Of a stretch of 64,000 nucleotides of DNA, positions 10,340 to 23,605 are shown piece by piece. Below the pieces are notes generated by a model, which saw only the letters and a program-made list of their open reading frames with translations, was not told where the DNA came from and made no database searches. The DNA is from Aedes albopictus. Taxonomy: Eukaryota > Arthropoda > Insecta > Diptera > Culicidae. Every line of letters starts with the position of its first letter. Position 1 is the first letter of the stretch. Position numbers and translations under genes: made by a program. The stretch is from the NCBI RefSeq assembly GCF_035046485.1, contig NC_085137.1:342850505-342914504 (forward strand), given 5' to 3'.

Positions 10340-11630
10340 TGGAGAAATCGAAAATCCTCAGTTTATCATTTCCTCCGACAGTGTAGCTCCTTCCGTAAGT
10401 CCTCTAGCAATTCCTTCCACTACCAATGAACCAAGAAATCCTCCAACAATTAATTTTGGAGAATCTTCCTCTGTCAGAGTATCCGTCAGAAATTGCTTTT
10501 GGGGAATCTTTCAACGATTTATTCCGAACAATCCTCAATGAAATCCATTCGAGAATCTGTTGGCCATTTCTTCCGGAGCAATCCCTTCGATATTTGTTGT
10601 GATGGTAACAATGGTAAAACCATATGAAAACATTTGACAAATGTGGAGCAGTGAACTGAAATTTTCGGTTACTGTGATGTTGCAAGGGCTGTCGGCAAGA
10701 CCCGTCAAAAACGAATCACCCCTCACTACCGCGTAAAAAGCTGGATAACAATTTCTGCCACCCATCAAATCTGAGAGAACGCTATCCTAATTCAACCAAA
10801 CTAAGAAACGCTAGGCGTTGTCCCAGACGTTAGTGATGTTGAGAAAACACGTAGGAAATTGATCTTTTAAAATGTTTTAATGATATTGGAGGTTTGACGG
10901 AAGTCAAGGGTTGTGAGGAGGCTGAACGGTTAAAGTTTGGGATTGCAGTAATTAAAAGAAGCGTTAAAATCACTTTCGCCCGCTGGTTTGATCGCTGAGA
11001 GCTTATAGAGATGACAATTCTGTGAAATTCATTTACAATTTGTTAAAAAAGTAGTTTTTCTTTATTTTTGTCTTGATTAATTTCAAAGAGTTAATTTCTA
11101 GATTAATTGTTTCAAAGGTTTTTAGAGTTTTTTTTACCTAAACTTATCCAAAAGTTTCTGGAACAAATAGGAACAATAGATGCCCGATGTGATTATACAT
11201 AAATAATCCTTCCTGACTAATTGCCCTAATAGACTACCACATCTCCCAACCCTTTCACTAACAAAAGCCCTTCCTATGAAAGTTGTGGACATGTCAATAT
11301 ATTTTCGATCTTTAGTAGCAGAATGATCACATCCAAACATTTCTCCTCAACCATCTGCAAGGCTTTGAAATACATGCAAAATGTGTAAGCTGTTTAAATA
11401 TTTCTTTGAGGACAAATGTAACAAGCATCCCAACCCTTATTAATTCAACGTATCTGAACTGTATTGACTTGTACTGTGAGTCTAGAAAATATGTTCTATT
11501 AGGGCTTTAAATTCTACAAAATTCAATTCGGCATGATAATTGATGATTTTTTTCTCTTTTTCTTCCAGGTAAACAAACATATGTGGCAATATCGGTTGAA
11601 TATGAAAAAGTAAGTAAAAAAAACCTTTTG
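10340..11630. other. Interval without a gene; includes inverted copy of the 9249-9366 repeat
   Basis: 10622-10740 (minus strand) repeats the 9249-9366 family. The remainder is AT-rich with short unsupported frames. Confidence 0.5.
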
Positions 11631-11631
11631 A

Positions 11632-11895
11632 AGTGAAGTCGGTGGTGCAGTGATAAGCGGGTTCGGCTCCCACCCCCGTAGATCTAGGTTCAATCCTAGT
11701 GGACGCTGTCGGTATTTTTGAGATGCAAAGTTCTGATCACGCCTTCCTTCGGATGAAAACTAAGCCCGTAGGTCCCGGCTCATGTATTTATGGGATCAAT
11801 ATGTAGAGTATCAGGTCCGGTATGTGTAGATGTCTCCCTGGCCCGCATTGGACATTGGGTTTTGCGACAATCTATTGAGTGTAGCCATTTTGTGT
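11632..11895 (+). mobile_element. tRNA-derived SINE
   Basis: The head has a polymerase III A-box-like TGGTGCAGTGATAAGCGGG and a B box GGTTCAATCCT at 11689-11699. The body that follows contains TTCCTTCGGATGAAAACTAA and GTAGGTCCCGGCTCATG, words related to the Feilai SINE body. Ends are approximate. Confidence 0.55.
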
Positions 11896-12106
11896 CTTCG
11901 GAAGAGTTTCATAATTTTTGAAGTAATTTTCAAAGGTGTAACTTTTTGTAGTAAAGGTGATGGGTTATACACCACACTGAGATGAATTATATTTTTTTAA
12001 TCTGTAGCCAAAATCAAATGACGTGTATAGAATCATTGTAGATGAAGTTTTTTAAAGAAATTTTGTAAAAAGCTAACAAAGTTATATGCAACAATAGCAG
12101 CACATT

Positions 12107-12530
12107 GCCGAAGCCCGTAGCGTAGTGGCTACACGTTCACTTCATAAGTGGATGGTCATGGGTTTGATCCCTGCCCCGGAAGTTGCAATTTTTCGAGCAG
12201 CTGACACCTGACCCTCTTCTGAGTAAATGCTCTAACGGACCCGGAGACTTGGATATCGGCCAACGGCAACTCATAACAGACCCCCAATCGAACTGAAGAA
12301 GGAACAAGAGCCACACATCAACATCCTCGTGCTTATCATTCTACCATGGACAGGGTAGAAAAGTGACAGCAGCGCAACGGCAACCAGTTCGATATACTAC
12401 AATTAGAATAGAATACATTGAGGCGCTGTACGAAGTGTAAGTGCAGCCGCCAATTGGAACGTCTCACGCAGTGCCCTAGTGGACAAAAGAGCTGTAAATT
12501 AGGTTAAGTGATTGAAGAATAAAAAACCCA
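12107..12530 (+). mobile_element. tRNA-derived SINE with Met-like head
   Basis: The head reads GAAGCCCGTAGCGTAGTGGC (A box) with an anticodon-loop-like CACTTCATAAGTGG carrying CAT, and a B box GGTTTGATCCC near 12160. A ~350-bp body follows, ending in an A-rich tail AAGAATAAAAAA. Possibly a Gecko-type Aedes SINE; the family name is uncertain. Confidence 0.55.
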
Positions 12531-12807
12531 AATTAATCTACCTAGTGGTGATAGTGCCTTTCTCGTTGAATATGTTCTCACAATCTTTCCGCCGACGTAA
12601 GCCAAAGTGTTTTGAATCCTGATACTTTATAAGAAAAGCAAGCATTTTATCAAAGCCATCATTACATTGACTCAAAAATTATTGATGGGACATAGTCCGA
12701 CGTTATGTTCAACGTATGAGCAGAGCTGAAATATATCAGCATTTTCGGTTGACTTCTTGAGCACCTTCACTAACACTGGAGGCCAAACAATATCAAGACG
12801 ATACTTA

Positions 12808-13760
12808 AAGCATTGTCCAGTTAGAACCCGGACGCAAAGGATAATTTATTGTGACGCTCTCAATGATCATAATCATATTTTTTCACAGCAGTCTGATCAT
12901 AAACAAGTCCTCTATTGATGGTGAAAATTTCATCGATTTTCTTGCTACGAGTGAAAAGTTATTTCAGATTGAAGATAAGTGAAGGAAAAAAATCTTGCAC
13001 AAACACGCTGAAAATTAAGCGTGGTCAGGTACGACAGTCGCGAAAAATGTTAATGTCTCCATAACCATTATGTGTGATGTGCACAGATGTTGTTAACCAT
13101 GCCATGAGGAAGTGCCCAAGGAAGATTGAAGTTTATGTTCATGGATAAGTCTGCTTGGAATTCCAAGATTTGCCAGGAAGTTCGAGCTCTGGACATCGTT
13201 TTCTCACATCACGATTTTGACACAAAATGTGTCCAAAGATGATAACCTCAGGAATCGCGTGCTGCTTTTCAAAAATGCACACAAGGGGTCTGTAGAGGTT
13301 TGATCTAATTTGGTGAGCTATCACGACAGCCTGAGATGTGTAGTGGTGTCATTACTGTTGAATAGTTTTTATTAACGAAAAAACACTCAAATTTCGCTTC
13401 TTTGGAATTCACTGAATAGCCCTTAATTTCGCAAGAAGAGAAATATTTGGCAAAGTTTCTTTGGAATCCTGATCAGATTGGTAGAAGGTCTCTGGACACT
13501 ACAGAGATGAACTGATTGTTAAACAAATCCGTCGAAGGGGTTGATGTTAAAATTTACTACCATTGTGCAGATTTTTAAGGAAGTAATCACAGAAAAAGTG
13601 AGAAAATGTATTAAAAATTAAATTAAATAATTTTAATGATATTTTTCCATGAAACTACAGTAAATTATCTTTGTTTTGAGGGCTTCACCTTTTCTGTTTG
13701 TTATTCCACCTCTGAGATATAAGTGATTATCTGCGTCCGGATTCTAACTGGACAATGCTT
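12808..13760. mobile_element. TA-flanked MITE with ~30-bp inverted termini
   Basis: TAAAGCATTGTCCAGTTAG begins at 12806 and its complement ends at 13762. The match extends about 31 bp with one mismatch, through CCGGACGCA. TA lies at both ends (12806-12807 and 13761-13762), as for Tc1/mariner elements. 953 bp. A 61-codon minus frame (13139-13324) is the only notable frame and could be a transposase remnant, but I cannot show this. Confidence 0.7.
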
Positions 13761-14299
13761 TACAAGCTAAGATTTAACTTTTTACACAATTACAGATCGC
13801 TTTGCGGTTTTTTCAGCAGGGGATTTTTTTACCGAACAGGTTTGGGCCGAAGGGTTTCCGATTTCAATGAAAATTTCACCAGTGCTAGAGATCGCGGATA
13901 TATGATCATATAGAATTCAAAAAAAAATCATAGTGGACAATATCCGGGAAACACTAGATAAAATTTCAGATTTTTCAAAATTTTGAAATACGCCCCAAAC
14001 TTCCAACAATGATATCTCAAAAACTATGTATCGTAAAACCAACTTTTTTTTAATGAAATCGGTGCCTAATTATCTCAGCAATCCAATAAAATACACTGTG
14101 AAAAAAATTCTTAACCATAGAGAAAAAACGTCTAAAAATACTGATAAAAGTACCGTCTGTATCATAGATTATTTTTAACAAAAATTTTCTAAGCGCAAAA
14201 ACTAATGTTCTTCCTTTTGTTTTTGACGCCTGAACGGAATCTCTTACCGTTTAAGAGATATTGCCGAAAACCAACGGCCAGTCGCTATATTTTCATAGC

Positions 14300-14657
14300 G
14301 GTGTCCGGCCATTTAGCCGAAAGCCGTTTGGCCGAATGCCGTTTGGCTGAATTATTATAAAAAGGATTTGGAGGCGTGGGCAAACTCTGGATAACATTCT
14401 AGCTGCCAATATGATCATCAGAAATATTTCCTTCTTATTTAATCATAAGTAATTCTTTCAAGTTTTTTCATCAAGGGGTTAGTTGACGTTGAAACTGGGA
14501 TTTTTTTTGTCAGAGATTTTTCTTTCTTTGAATCAATGGCTGTTCTTTCGAGTTATACTGATATAGGAAGTGGCAAGATCACTTAGGTTCATCAGCATCA
14601 CCGCGTTCGGCCAAATGGCATTCGACCAAATGGCGTTCAGCCAAATGACCCGCAACC
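14300..14657. mobile_element. MITE with repeat-like GGCCGAA termini, relative of 41083-41689
   Basis: The left end GGTGTCCGGCCATTTAGCC and the right end (reverse complement) GGTTGCGGGTCATTTGGC pair, each followed by further copies of GGCCGAATGCCGTTT-like units. The AT-rich core shares words such as TTTCCTTCTT and GGCTGTTCTTTC with the 41-kb element. No clear target duplication here. Confidence 0.5.
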
Positions 14658-15109
14658 ATCTATAACAGCGGCCGTTCACTTGTTGCAACATATTTGCAGG
14701 CACACTTAAGGCTATATTTTATTATCATATCATAGGTTACAACATTCATGAAAAATTTGACAAAAAATGCAAGCATGTGGAATTTCCTATACAAACTTCA
14801 ACCACATTACAGTGCGCGAGGGTGAAACCAATTGCATAAAAATTTTATCAAGTAATTTTAGACACAAAAGGGAATTTTAAAACCTTTGTTAGGGGTTGAT
14901 GCGATTAATTTTAAATTTTACCAAACCTCATCCTACTGTATATTGACACCTCAGGAATCTGAAATTGTGTGATTTGGTGAGATCTCTTCACGGCTAGCTA
15001 GACGGTGGTAGTGACTAAACGTTAAACAAGAGCAAAAACGCGGCGTGCGCCGTGAGCGTTCATTTTCATACCATACTAGCCTATTTTTTAGCTAACCGTT
15101 CCTCAGGTT

Positions 15110-16660
15110 ATTAAAAAAGCCGTGGTTTGATGTGTCACATGGTACATTTGATCACTTTCGGTGGGGTACCCCGAACTGGTTCCGGAGCACTCCCGGGTCT
15201 CCCAAATATAGTCTGAGACTATATTTCATTACTAATGTTCATTAGGTTACCTAAACACCACGATTTGATGTATCGCCTGCATGGGTATGCATGAACACCC
15301 AGAACCAGTTCCGGGCTTGTACCGATTGTTCCTGATGTGGTCTTAGACTAGCTCCATGCAAAGTGTTAATAAGTTTTCCTAAAATATCGCGAATTGATGT
15401 ACCGCATGCATAAGTGTGGTTCATTTTTGCAATTCGCCAGTTCTGGCGAGATACTCGAAACTTGTTCCGGAGCACTACCGGTAGTCTTGAATATGGCCTG
15501 AGACTATTTTCTTGCGCTGACCGTTCTTCGCGTTAATATGCTGCGTGCATACGTTTGGTTCCATTCTATATTTGACCACTTCCGGTGAGTCACCTGGAAC
15601 CGGTTTCGGCACACTATTGGTTTTCCAAAGTATGGTCTATGATTTTTTCTTGTTAACCGTTCATCAGGCTACCTAAAAAGTAATTTAATGTGTCGCATTC
15701 ATGGGTTGGTTCTCCTTTACGTTTGACCATTTTCAATGGAACATCCGTAATCGGTTGCGGTAGTTGCTATGAACACTACCGGTAGTCCTAAATATGATCG
15801 GAAACTATCTTTTGCTAAATCAAGATACCTAAAAAGCCGCGATTTGATGTATCGCATGCATGGGTTTGGTTCACTTTTATATTTGCTTACTTTCGGCGGG
15901 GCACCTGGAATAGATTCCGTAACAGTACCGGTATTTTCTGATGTTGTCTGATCCTATCAGGTTATCGAAAAAAAAAACAGATTTGATGTGTCGCTTTCAC
16001 GGGTTGGGTTTACTTTCATATATGGCCATTTCTGGCAGGACACCCGGAACCGGTTCCGGATTACTACAGATTCAGATATGTTTTGAGAATATTTTCTTGC
16101 TTACGGTTCATAAGGTTATCGAAAAGCCGCGCTTTGATATGTCGCATGCATGGGTTTAGTTCACTTTTATATTTGGCTACTTCTGGCGGGATACCTGGAA
16201 CCGGTTCCAGATCACTACCGGTTCAAATATGTTATGAGAATATTTTCCTGCTTACTGTTCATCAGGATATCAAAAAAGCCACCATTTGATATACCTATCG
16301 TATGCATGGGTTTGGTTAACTTTATACTTGGTCACCTCCAGCGGGACATCTGGAACCGGTTCCGCAACACTAACGGTTCCGATATGATCTGAGATCTGTT
16401 TTCCTGCTTACTGTTAATCAGGTTATCAAAAAAGCCGCGGTTTGATATGTTGCAAGCATGGGTTTAGTTCATTTTTATGTTTGACTACTTCCGGCGGAAC
16501 ACCCGGAACCGGTTCTGGGACATTACCGGTTCAGATATGGTCTGAGACCATTTTCATGGTGACCATTCATCAAGTTATCGAAAATGCCGTAGTTTGATGT
16601 GTCGCATGGATGGGTTTGTAGCGTTTTCATATCTGGCCCCTTCCTGGGATACCCGTCCGG
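15110..16660. repeat. Tandem array, ~150-bp monomer, about 10-11 diverged copies
   Basis: Copies are marked by TTTGATGTRTCGCATGCATG at about 15126, 15263, 15392, 15682, 15840, 15981, 16132, 16286, 16440 and 16593, spaced 129-158 bp apart. Each copy also has an ACCCGGAACCGGTTCCG-like palindrome and a TATGGTCTGAGA word. The copies at the right are the most alike, so amplification was probably most recent there. Several 60-80 codon frames reflect the period. Confidence 0.85.
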
Positions 16661-16808
16661 AACACCTAAATGGCCATAACTCGGGAACCGCTGGACCGAT
16701 CCGAACCATTTTCAATAGGAAACAATGGGACCAGATTCCGCGTCGAATGAACCGTTGGTCATTGAAATCGGTTGAGGTTTACTGCCAAAAAGTGATGTGA
16801 GTTTATTT

Positions 16809-16852
16809 GTACACACACATACACACACACATACATACATACACACACACAG
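16809..16852. repeat. (CA)n/(CATA)n microsatellite
   Basis: Uninterrupted alternation of ACAC and ATAC words within the right end of the composite element. Confidence 0.85.
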
Positions 16853-17009
16853 ACATCACCTCAATTGGTCGAGCTGAGTCGATTGGTATATAACACTTGA
16901 CCCTTCCGGGGGCTCTATCAAATTTTGGTTTTTGGAGTGAACATATAGCCTTTCGGTACACATTGGTGTACGAGAAAGGCAAAAATAGCAGCACATAGGG
17001 TTTTGACCC

Positions 17010-19478
17010 CATTCTAGGCTATATTCACAGGTAAACAAAAGTGTGCGTTACCTAAATTCACAACGAAACGACAGTTTTCGTCTATCTGAATCAGATACCT
17101 TATTGCGTGAACTTGTTGTTAACTGTGATTTTGCTCAAAATTGTCATATGCTAAACAACCAATGTCGTTGAAGAATTGCCGACGCTTGTGAGTTAAGTTA
17201 AACGCTTGGTAATTCACGCTTAAAGTTAAGATTTTATTGTTAATGTTATTTTTTTACATGTTAAATGTTAAGCGTCTTCAGACAATGAGCATGTTATAAC
17301 TTTTGCCACAAGACTTTGGTCGCTTTGCGGTCTTCGATAAAGTTTTTCAGGACGTCTGAGGCTATAATTTTACGTAATCGATTACAAACTTTCAGAAGAA
17401 TTTAAATCTTTTTTTTGGAAAAATTCAAAAAAGTGAGTTTTTCCGCATAAAATTCCATACACATTCAAATCGCGATGCGTAAAGTGTAGGTATAATTGAT
17501 TGCGCTCAAATTTTGCACAGTCGTTCAGGACCCGAAATGAAACCAAAAAAAATAACATGATCGCATACACCATCGAAGCACATAAGAAACACAACGGGAT
17601 CACGGGATTATTGAAAGTTTTTCAAATAAACAAAGACCGTTTGAAACCAATCTTTTTTTACGGTGTAACTTTTTAATTATTTTTTTTTTAAATATTTATG
17701 ATGTCTCATTTTCTGTGAATCCGCCCCACTGTGTGGACGTCTAAAACTCAGGCCCATAAAACTATAAGCCACACATTTTACAACGAGATTCGCTACGACA
17801 GTGAAGAACATACAATTTTAGCTGACGGTTTCATAAAAAAATGCAATTCATGTTGTCAATTGGCACTTGATCGAAGCTTCCACTTGAAGTGCTGCAAACT
17901 TTATTTTTCGAAATTTTTAGAATCAGAATTTACTCTACGATTTTGCTTAATATTTCCGTCGAAAATTCCCAAAAGAAATTTCACCAAAAATTAAATTTAT
18001 GACTTTCCCAATGATCCAATGATCCAATGATCCATGAATCCAGGGTTTCTCGAAGAAATTCTATTGAACGTCTTTAACCAATAAAGCGTTCCACTCATTT
18101 GTCTAAGAGCCCATCATAGGTCTGGCAAAAGAAATTTCAAGATGCTCACCATCCAATACCCGTACCGTCGTGCGGGGCTTCTTTTTACACTTTTTCATGA
18201 TGTCGCAACATCATGACATTATAACTCCCAGAAATATAAATGGATTTCCAGCATTTTTACACAAAACTAGCTGTACCCGGCAAACTTTGTCTTGCATACT
18301 GCGTTTTTTTGACGTTTCAAGTTTCTAGCCAAGACCAAGTCCCCGGTCAAAGTGTATGGAAAATCGATTTTCAAAAAAACCACAATTTCTCAACGTTTTT
18401 TGCCTCATAAACCTTTCTTGGGTGAAAACTAACAGAATAAAACTACGACGACCTAAATCGGACCTGCCGTTCGCAAGTTATGCGCGGTCCCACGTATGCC
18501 ACTGCATTTTTATATATTACACAAAATAATCGTGAGTATGTATGTAGGATGTATGCAAAATTTGAACTTAATCCATCAGTAAGCTAAAAAGTTGTTCATA
18601 CACCAATCGGACACATCTCATATAGAATCGGATGGGGGCTACTTTGGACATTTTCAACTATAACAAACCTGCATTTTAAATTCCAGGGTTATTAAGAAAA
18701 TTACTTTGTACCATTACTGTAACATGATTTCAAAAAAAAAAAAAAATACGTTTTTAGATGGTATTGTGCTACCTTTGGTATTATGATCAGCGTGATATTG
18801 TAATATAGACAGCCCAACTATCATTTTTGCTGCATAAGAGTGTAAAAGAGCTTTCTTTCATAAGTGTTTGCTGCATAAGCTTTTATGCAGCTACTTTTGT
18901 TAGTAGGGAGCCTGAAAATAGAGACCATCAATTCTTTATTTATCTGAAACGGTCATTTATAGTGTATAACGATACAAATATTTGATTGTATATGCTATGT
19001 TGATACATCTTGGATGAATTGATCAACCCTTTGATATGTATGAACTGAAGAAATAATGCTTACAGGGCAAATGTTCTGATACGTGATATATATTTTTTGG
19101 TTTATTCGTTGTTTTGCACGTCCTGACAAGCAATAACGGGTCTGCTTAAAAACTATTTCAACCAAATGAAGAGGAACATATTGCTTCATAACAGTCCCAA
19201 ATTGATGTCTTTGGATTTGAACCATATTTTGAATTTGAAAATTCCATGTACAAAAGTGTCCAAGGTAGCCCCGCATTTCAAAAGTAACCCCGGTAGCTAT
19301 CGTCTGGTAGATTTCGTCGGGACTGGTCAGAAATTTTCCCGATACATTCTGCTGAGAAATAATCAATGAGTTGCGTTGAGCTGCGTGGTAACGGAGTACT
19401 TAGTTTATCGATTGGAAGCTGTGGTGCACACTTTAAATCTCTCTTTTCAATTTATGGACAGTTATTCGAAAAATGCAG
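17010..19478. other. AT-rich interval without a recognisable gene
   Basis: Frames at 17731-17994 (plus, 87 codons) and 18995-19366 (minus, 123 codons) show no domain, signal peptide or codon pattern that I can defend. 18268-18300 has AACTAGCTGTACCCGGCAAA, which looks like a dispersed repeat end. 18001-18032 has a short ATCCAATG tandem. Confidence 0.45.
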
Positions 19479-19479
19479 C

Positions 19480-19870
19480 TTAAACGCTGCCGATACCCCC
19501 TTGAAAGCCCCCTGAAGTTCACCTGAAACCTGTCTAAAATCCCTGAAACGTCCTTATATGCTTTGGCACCCCTTGAAATGCCTCCGAAGCCTTCTGAAAT
19601 CCCCCTAAAGCTCACATAAGGCCAAGTGAAGTCCAATAAGACCCTACTGAAGCCTCATGAAATGCCGAGAAACGCGTTGAACCCCCTGGAATCTTCCTAC
19701 AGCTCACCTGAGTCTCGTAAAATCGACCTCTCTGAAAAGGTCTGAGACCCATTGATTGAACGCCTCTGAAAACCTTCCTTTGGTTCCCAAAAGTTTACAA
19801 GAGAGCCTTTGAATCCTTCTGCAACGTCCAAAAATGTCTTCTGAAACTTTCTGGCAGGCTCGTGCATGGA
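19480..19870. repeat. Degenerate family B repeat tract
   Basis: Repeated CCTGAAA/CCCTTGAAA words with 10-12 bp spacing, for example CCCCCTGAAGTTCACCTGAA. It matches the tracts at 51.7-52.7 and 60.1-60.8 kb. Confidence 0.6.
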
Positions 19871-20269
19871 AAAGGCGACATGGGAGGGGTTTTTCCTCAT
19901 TTCATCAATAGGCGGAGGGGCGCCAAGTGTATGGAACATCGACAATGGGAGGGATTTAACCCCCAAAACCCTTCCCCATCTAAATAACATTTTGATGACC
20001 AATCAGTCTTCTTGAGATTTTGACTACCGTCATAGAACCGAGTACCTTTCATTTGATTTAATAATGGTTTAAAAAACCTCTTCAAGTCTATTTGACATGT
20101 TTTGTTCTTCCCGAACTGACTTCGTTTCCGATACCTTGGCGCTTAAATTTCCAGAGAGTTCTGGGTCGGAAACATCTTCACCTGCGTGTCCATCACACAT
20201 ACCACAAACCAGGAGCAGTTGGCGCTAGTAAATGAAAAGCATGCTTATCACAATAATGAGCAAAATTCC
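19871..20269. other. Interval without a gene
   Basis: Unremarkable mixed sequence. 19880-19985 has GGGAGGGG/CCCTTCCCC words that recall the 135-bp hAT MITE at 46.1 kb, but no ends were identified. Confidence 0.35.
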
Positions 20270-21340
20270 TAAAAGAAAACCTGAATAGAATCATTGGAAA
20301 AATCTTTTAGGAAATCTCTTCGTAAGAAGTACTAAAGAAACCTCTAAAAATCCCATGAGGAATCACTGGAGAAATCCTGGTGAAATATCTGGAGGAATAC
20401 TTAGTAAATCCTGGATAAATTATCAGAAGAATAACAGGACGATATCCTACAGGAATTTCTCAAGGAATCTTGTAAGTTATTGCAGTAGTAACGTGTAGAG
20501 GAGTTCCCGGATAAATGTTTTGAAGAATTTCTGAAGGAATCCTTATTGCAATCCCCAGAATCATCCATAAAGGAAATAATTGATAAATCAATGGAGAATT
20601 TCTAGAAGAATCATTGGATGAGTTCCTATCGAAATCTGTAAAGAAATGCCTGTTTGAATTTCAGATGAAGTTGTTTGCGAAATCCACAGAGGAATTGCTG
20701 AAAATGTCCGGGCGGCATATATGGAGCAATTCCTAGAGGAATTTCAGCAAAAATGGCTTGCGACATTTTAGCAAGAACTCCAGGAAAATTCCTAGCGGCA
20801 AACATTTTTAGAACAATCTCAGCAGCTTTTAGAAAAGCAATCATAGGAGAAATTTCTGAAACAATACCAAAGACATTCCTTAGAAATAACAAGATGTATT
20901 CCTGAGAAATACGCATATAACGCAATTCTGGAAAATCCTCAGAAGAATTTCTCGATAAATTGTTTGAGTAAACTCTGGAAAAATAATCGAAGATATAACC
21001 CTGAATAAAAGCCTTGTAGAATTTTTGGAGGAATATCAGCAGGAATTTCTGAAAGAGTCTCTAGGAAGATTCCAGGATTTATCCATGGAATGGTTCTAGA
21101 TGAATGATTGGAAATTTTTGGAGAAATCCCTACCCAAATCTCTGTATACATTCCTAGAAATGATCCTGTAGACACTGCTGGAAAAAGCCCCGCAGGAAAA
21201 TCAGTGAACATTCATGTAGGAATATCAGCTGGACTAACGAAGGAATCCCGACATAAGCCAAGGGACACCCTGTGAAATTCTTGGATTGACATCAGTAGAA
21301 TTCTTAGAAGAATCCTGACTAGAAAATTGTAAAAAATATA
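20270..21340. repeat. Degenerate family A repeat tract
   Basis: Diverged 12-bp units of the type GGAATTCCTGAA / GGAGAAATTTCT over about 1.1 kb, ending close to the 6-kb element at 21390. The 99- and 90-codon minus frames are by-products of the period. Confidence 0.65.
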
Positions 21341-22403
21341 ACTTTTTACAATTATTCAAATCGTGATATTTGAAACTCATTGTGATATATAAGGGTATGC
21401 GGTATGGGATTTTTTCAAAGCGATACGAAACGAAACGGTATATGAATTTTTTTATGAGATGCGGTACGAAACGAGACGAAATTCAAAAATGTTTCGTGAG
21501 ATCGATACGAAATCAGAATTCACTCGGTATTTTACGAAACGAAACGATTTTTTTGTAAAAAATCCGCGGAATTTGCAGTTATATCATTTTTTTGCAAATT
21601 TGCAGTTTTTCCTACTGATGGCGTGAATTGTGTTTCCCTTGAGACTTTCATCCCCTAGACTTCATTTGCTACAGTTGGGTGTTAGACCATTTGGACAGGG
21701 GGGCCAGTTTACTTGAAATTTTGTACGTGACTAGATATTGTGCACATCTCCCTGCATGCGAACAATCAAGTCAATTGGTGCAAAGTTGACCGTGTTAGCG
21801 CGCAAAGTACCCTTAGGCCCTCCTGCCTAAATTGTCCCAGATCCTATTTTTTTACAATTTTTAACCACAGATATTGAAACTTCCACCAATAACATTAATA
21901 ACCATTAATAAGATTGCTTCAACGATTAATAAATACGTTGCGTCATTGCGATGATGTTATAAAATGCTCGAACTACAAACGAGCCACCATCTTCAAACCA
22001 AACGGTACCTCTACTAGAGGTGTAGTGCAAAGAAAACCATTGCTTAATTAAGTGAAATTAAGAAAAACCGCTACGTTTCACTTAACATCTAAATATCCAA
22101 TGTTCAGTAGTGCAGACACCGATAATCCTATAGAAATGTTGGGGAAATCTAAAAATTGCGTTTTAATTCCCAAACCTTCAGCGCCGGAATCAAAATCTCT
22201 ATAAGATGTTCTAATTCCGATTGTTTATCATAATTCTGAAGCATATGATAAGAAACATAAACTAGATGTTCACCATCAAGCTCTGTGGATAGCGTAACTT
22301 CTGGAGAAAGCTTGTAATCAAAAACCTTCAAAAAAGTTGATAGATGCTTGAATTTCTCAGAAAATACCCAGTAAAACCAGTGTGTGTCTAGGTGTGTGTT
22401 CAA

Positions 22404-23605
22404 TAGTATGGGAAAAACATCAAATTCTCGCTCCAGTTGACTTTTTCGATTCCATTTAGGTCTCATATGAACTGTGCAAAATTTCAGCGCAATCGGTGAA
22501 ACTATAATTTAGCGCAAGCGGTTCAAAGTTTTCATAGGATTTACTATGGGAAAAGTTACACCCTCAGATAAAAATTCCCAGAGGTCGCCCCTTGTCTCCT
22601 TAATTCAAATCGATCAATGCTTCTTGTAGAAAAATCATTTATGAAACTTCCCTTCGCAGACCGCAAAACAATTGGATGCTCGTGGAAAAAGTTATTGATT
22701 TATTTCCGATTAGTGATCCAACGAACGGCTTTTTGTTTTGTTTTATCAGCAGCACTGCTGTTGTCGTTGCTGCATCCCGAGCAGGAGAAAATAGCTGAAG
22801 AATAACAAACTCAGGTATGGAAAACCGAATACCTACAACCTGAATGAGGTATTAAGAAGCCCTGCATAAGAGGTAAAATACCTTAAATAATAACTGATGT
22901 GTTTCCTGTGCATAACACGCGAATAATGACTTCAGGTATGGTAATACCTAAATAATAATCGGTGATTTTTCCATACAAATAGTGATTTTTCCATAATTGA
23001 ATAATACCTCAATCAGTCCTCAAAACCAAAATAATAACTCCTTGAGGTATTCTATCAATACCTACAAAATACCAAAATAAGTTATTTTCAATACCTGGAC
23101 AACCGACCAATACCTAGTTTTTGTATGATACCTGACTTTGGTATGCTCCAGTTATGTGTCAGTTATTCATTCCTGCTCGGGATGGGGTGTCGGGTGGCAT
23201 CACCACCCCCAGAAACAGCAGCATCCAAGGCAGCAGCTACAGTGCTGCTAATAAAACAAAACAAAAAGCCGTTCGTTGGATCACTAATCGGTAATAAATC
23301 AATAACTTTTTCCACAAGCATCCAATCGTTTTGCGGTCTTCGAAGGAAAGTTTCATAAATGATTTTTCTACAAGAAGCGTTGATCAATTTGAATTAAGGA
23401 GATAAGGGGCGACCTCTGGGATTTTATGTTTGAATGTGTAACTTTTCCCATAGTAAATCCTATGAAAACTTTGAACCGCTTGCGCTAAATTATAGTTTCA
23501 CCGATTGCGCTGAAATTTTGTACAGTTCATATGGGACCTAAATGGGATCTAAAAAGTCGACTGGAGCGAGGATTTATTTTTTCCATACAAGTGTGTCCCA
23601 TACTA
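22404..23605. mobile_element. Fold-back transposon with ~400-bp inverted arms and 8-bp target duplication
   Basis: The ends TAGTATGGG (22404) and CCCATACTA (to 23605) are flanked by exact GTGTTCAA at 22396-22403 and 23606-23613. The arms, about 22404-22800 and 23175-23605, are highly similar inverted copies: for example ATATGAACTGT, AAACTTTGAACCGCTTGCGC (minus orientation at right), and a GTTTTGTTTTATTAGCAGCA-like word. The loop 22805-23170 is made of GGTATT/AATACC palindromic words. Frames of 62 and 74 codons in the arms mirror each other and are not genes. Confidence 0.8.

Larger units (their letters stand above)
12555..16981. mobile_element. Composite interval with 12-bp inverted termini TGCCTTTCTCGT
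   Basis: TGCCTTTCTCGT at 12555-12566 and its exact complement ACGAGAAAGGCA at 16970-16981. Between them lie a mariner-like MITE, a MITE with repeat-like ends, a tandem array and a CA-rich microsatellite. The right end carries AACATATAGCCTTTCGGTAC just inside. Such paired termini suggest a large non-autonomous DNA transposon that absorbed other elements, but a flanking duplication was not found. Confidence 0.4.

Noticed and set aside
22617..23387. Frames of 62 and 74 codons with shared words as a duplicated gene pair
   Set aside because: They lie in the two inverted arms of the fold-back element and mirror each other.
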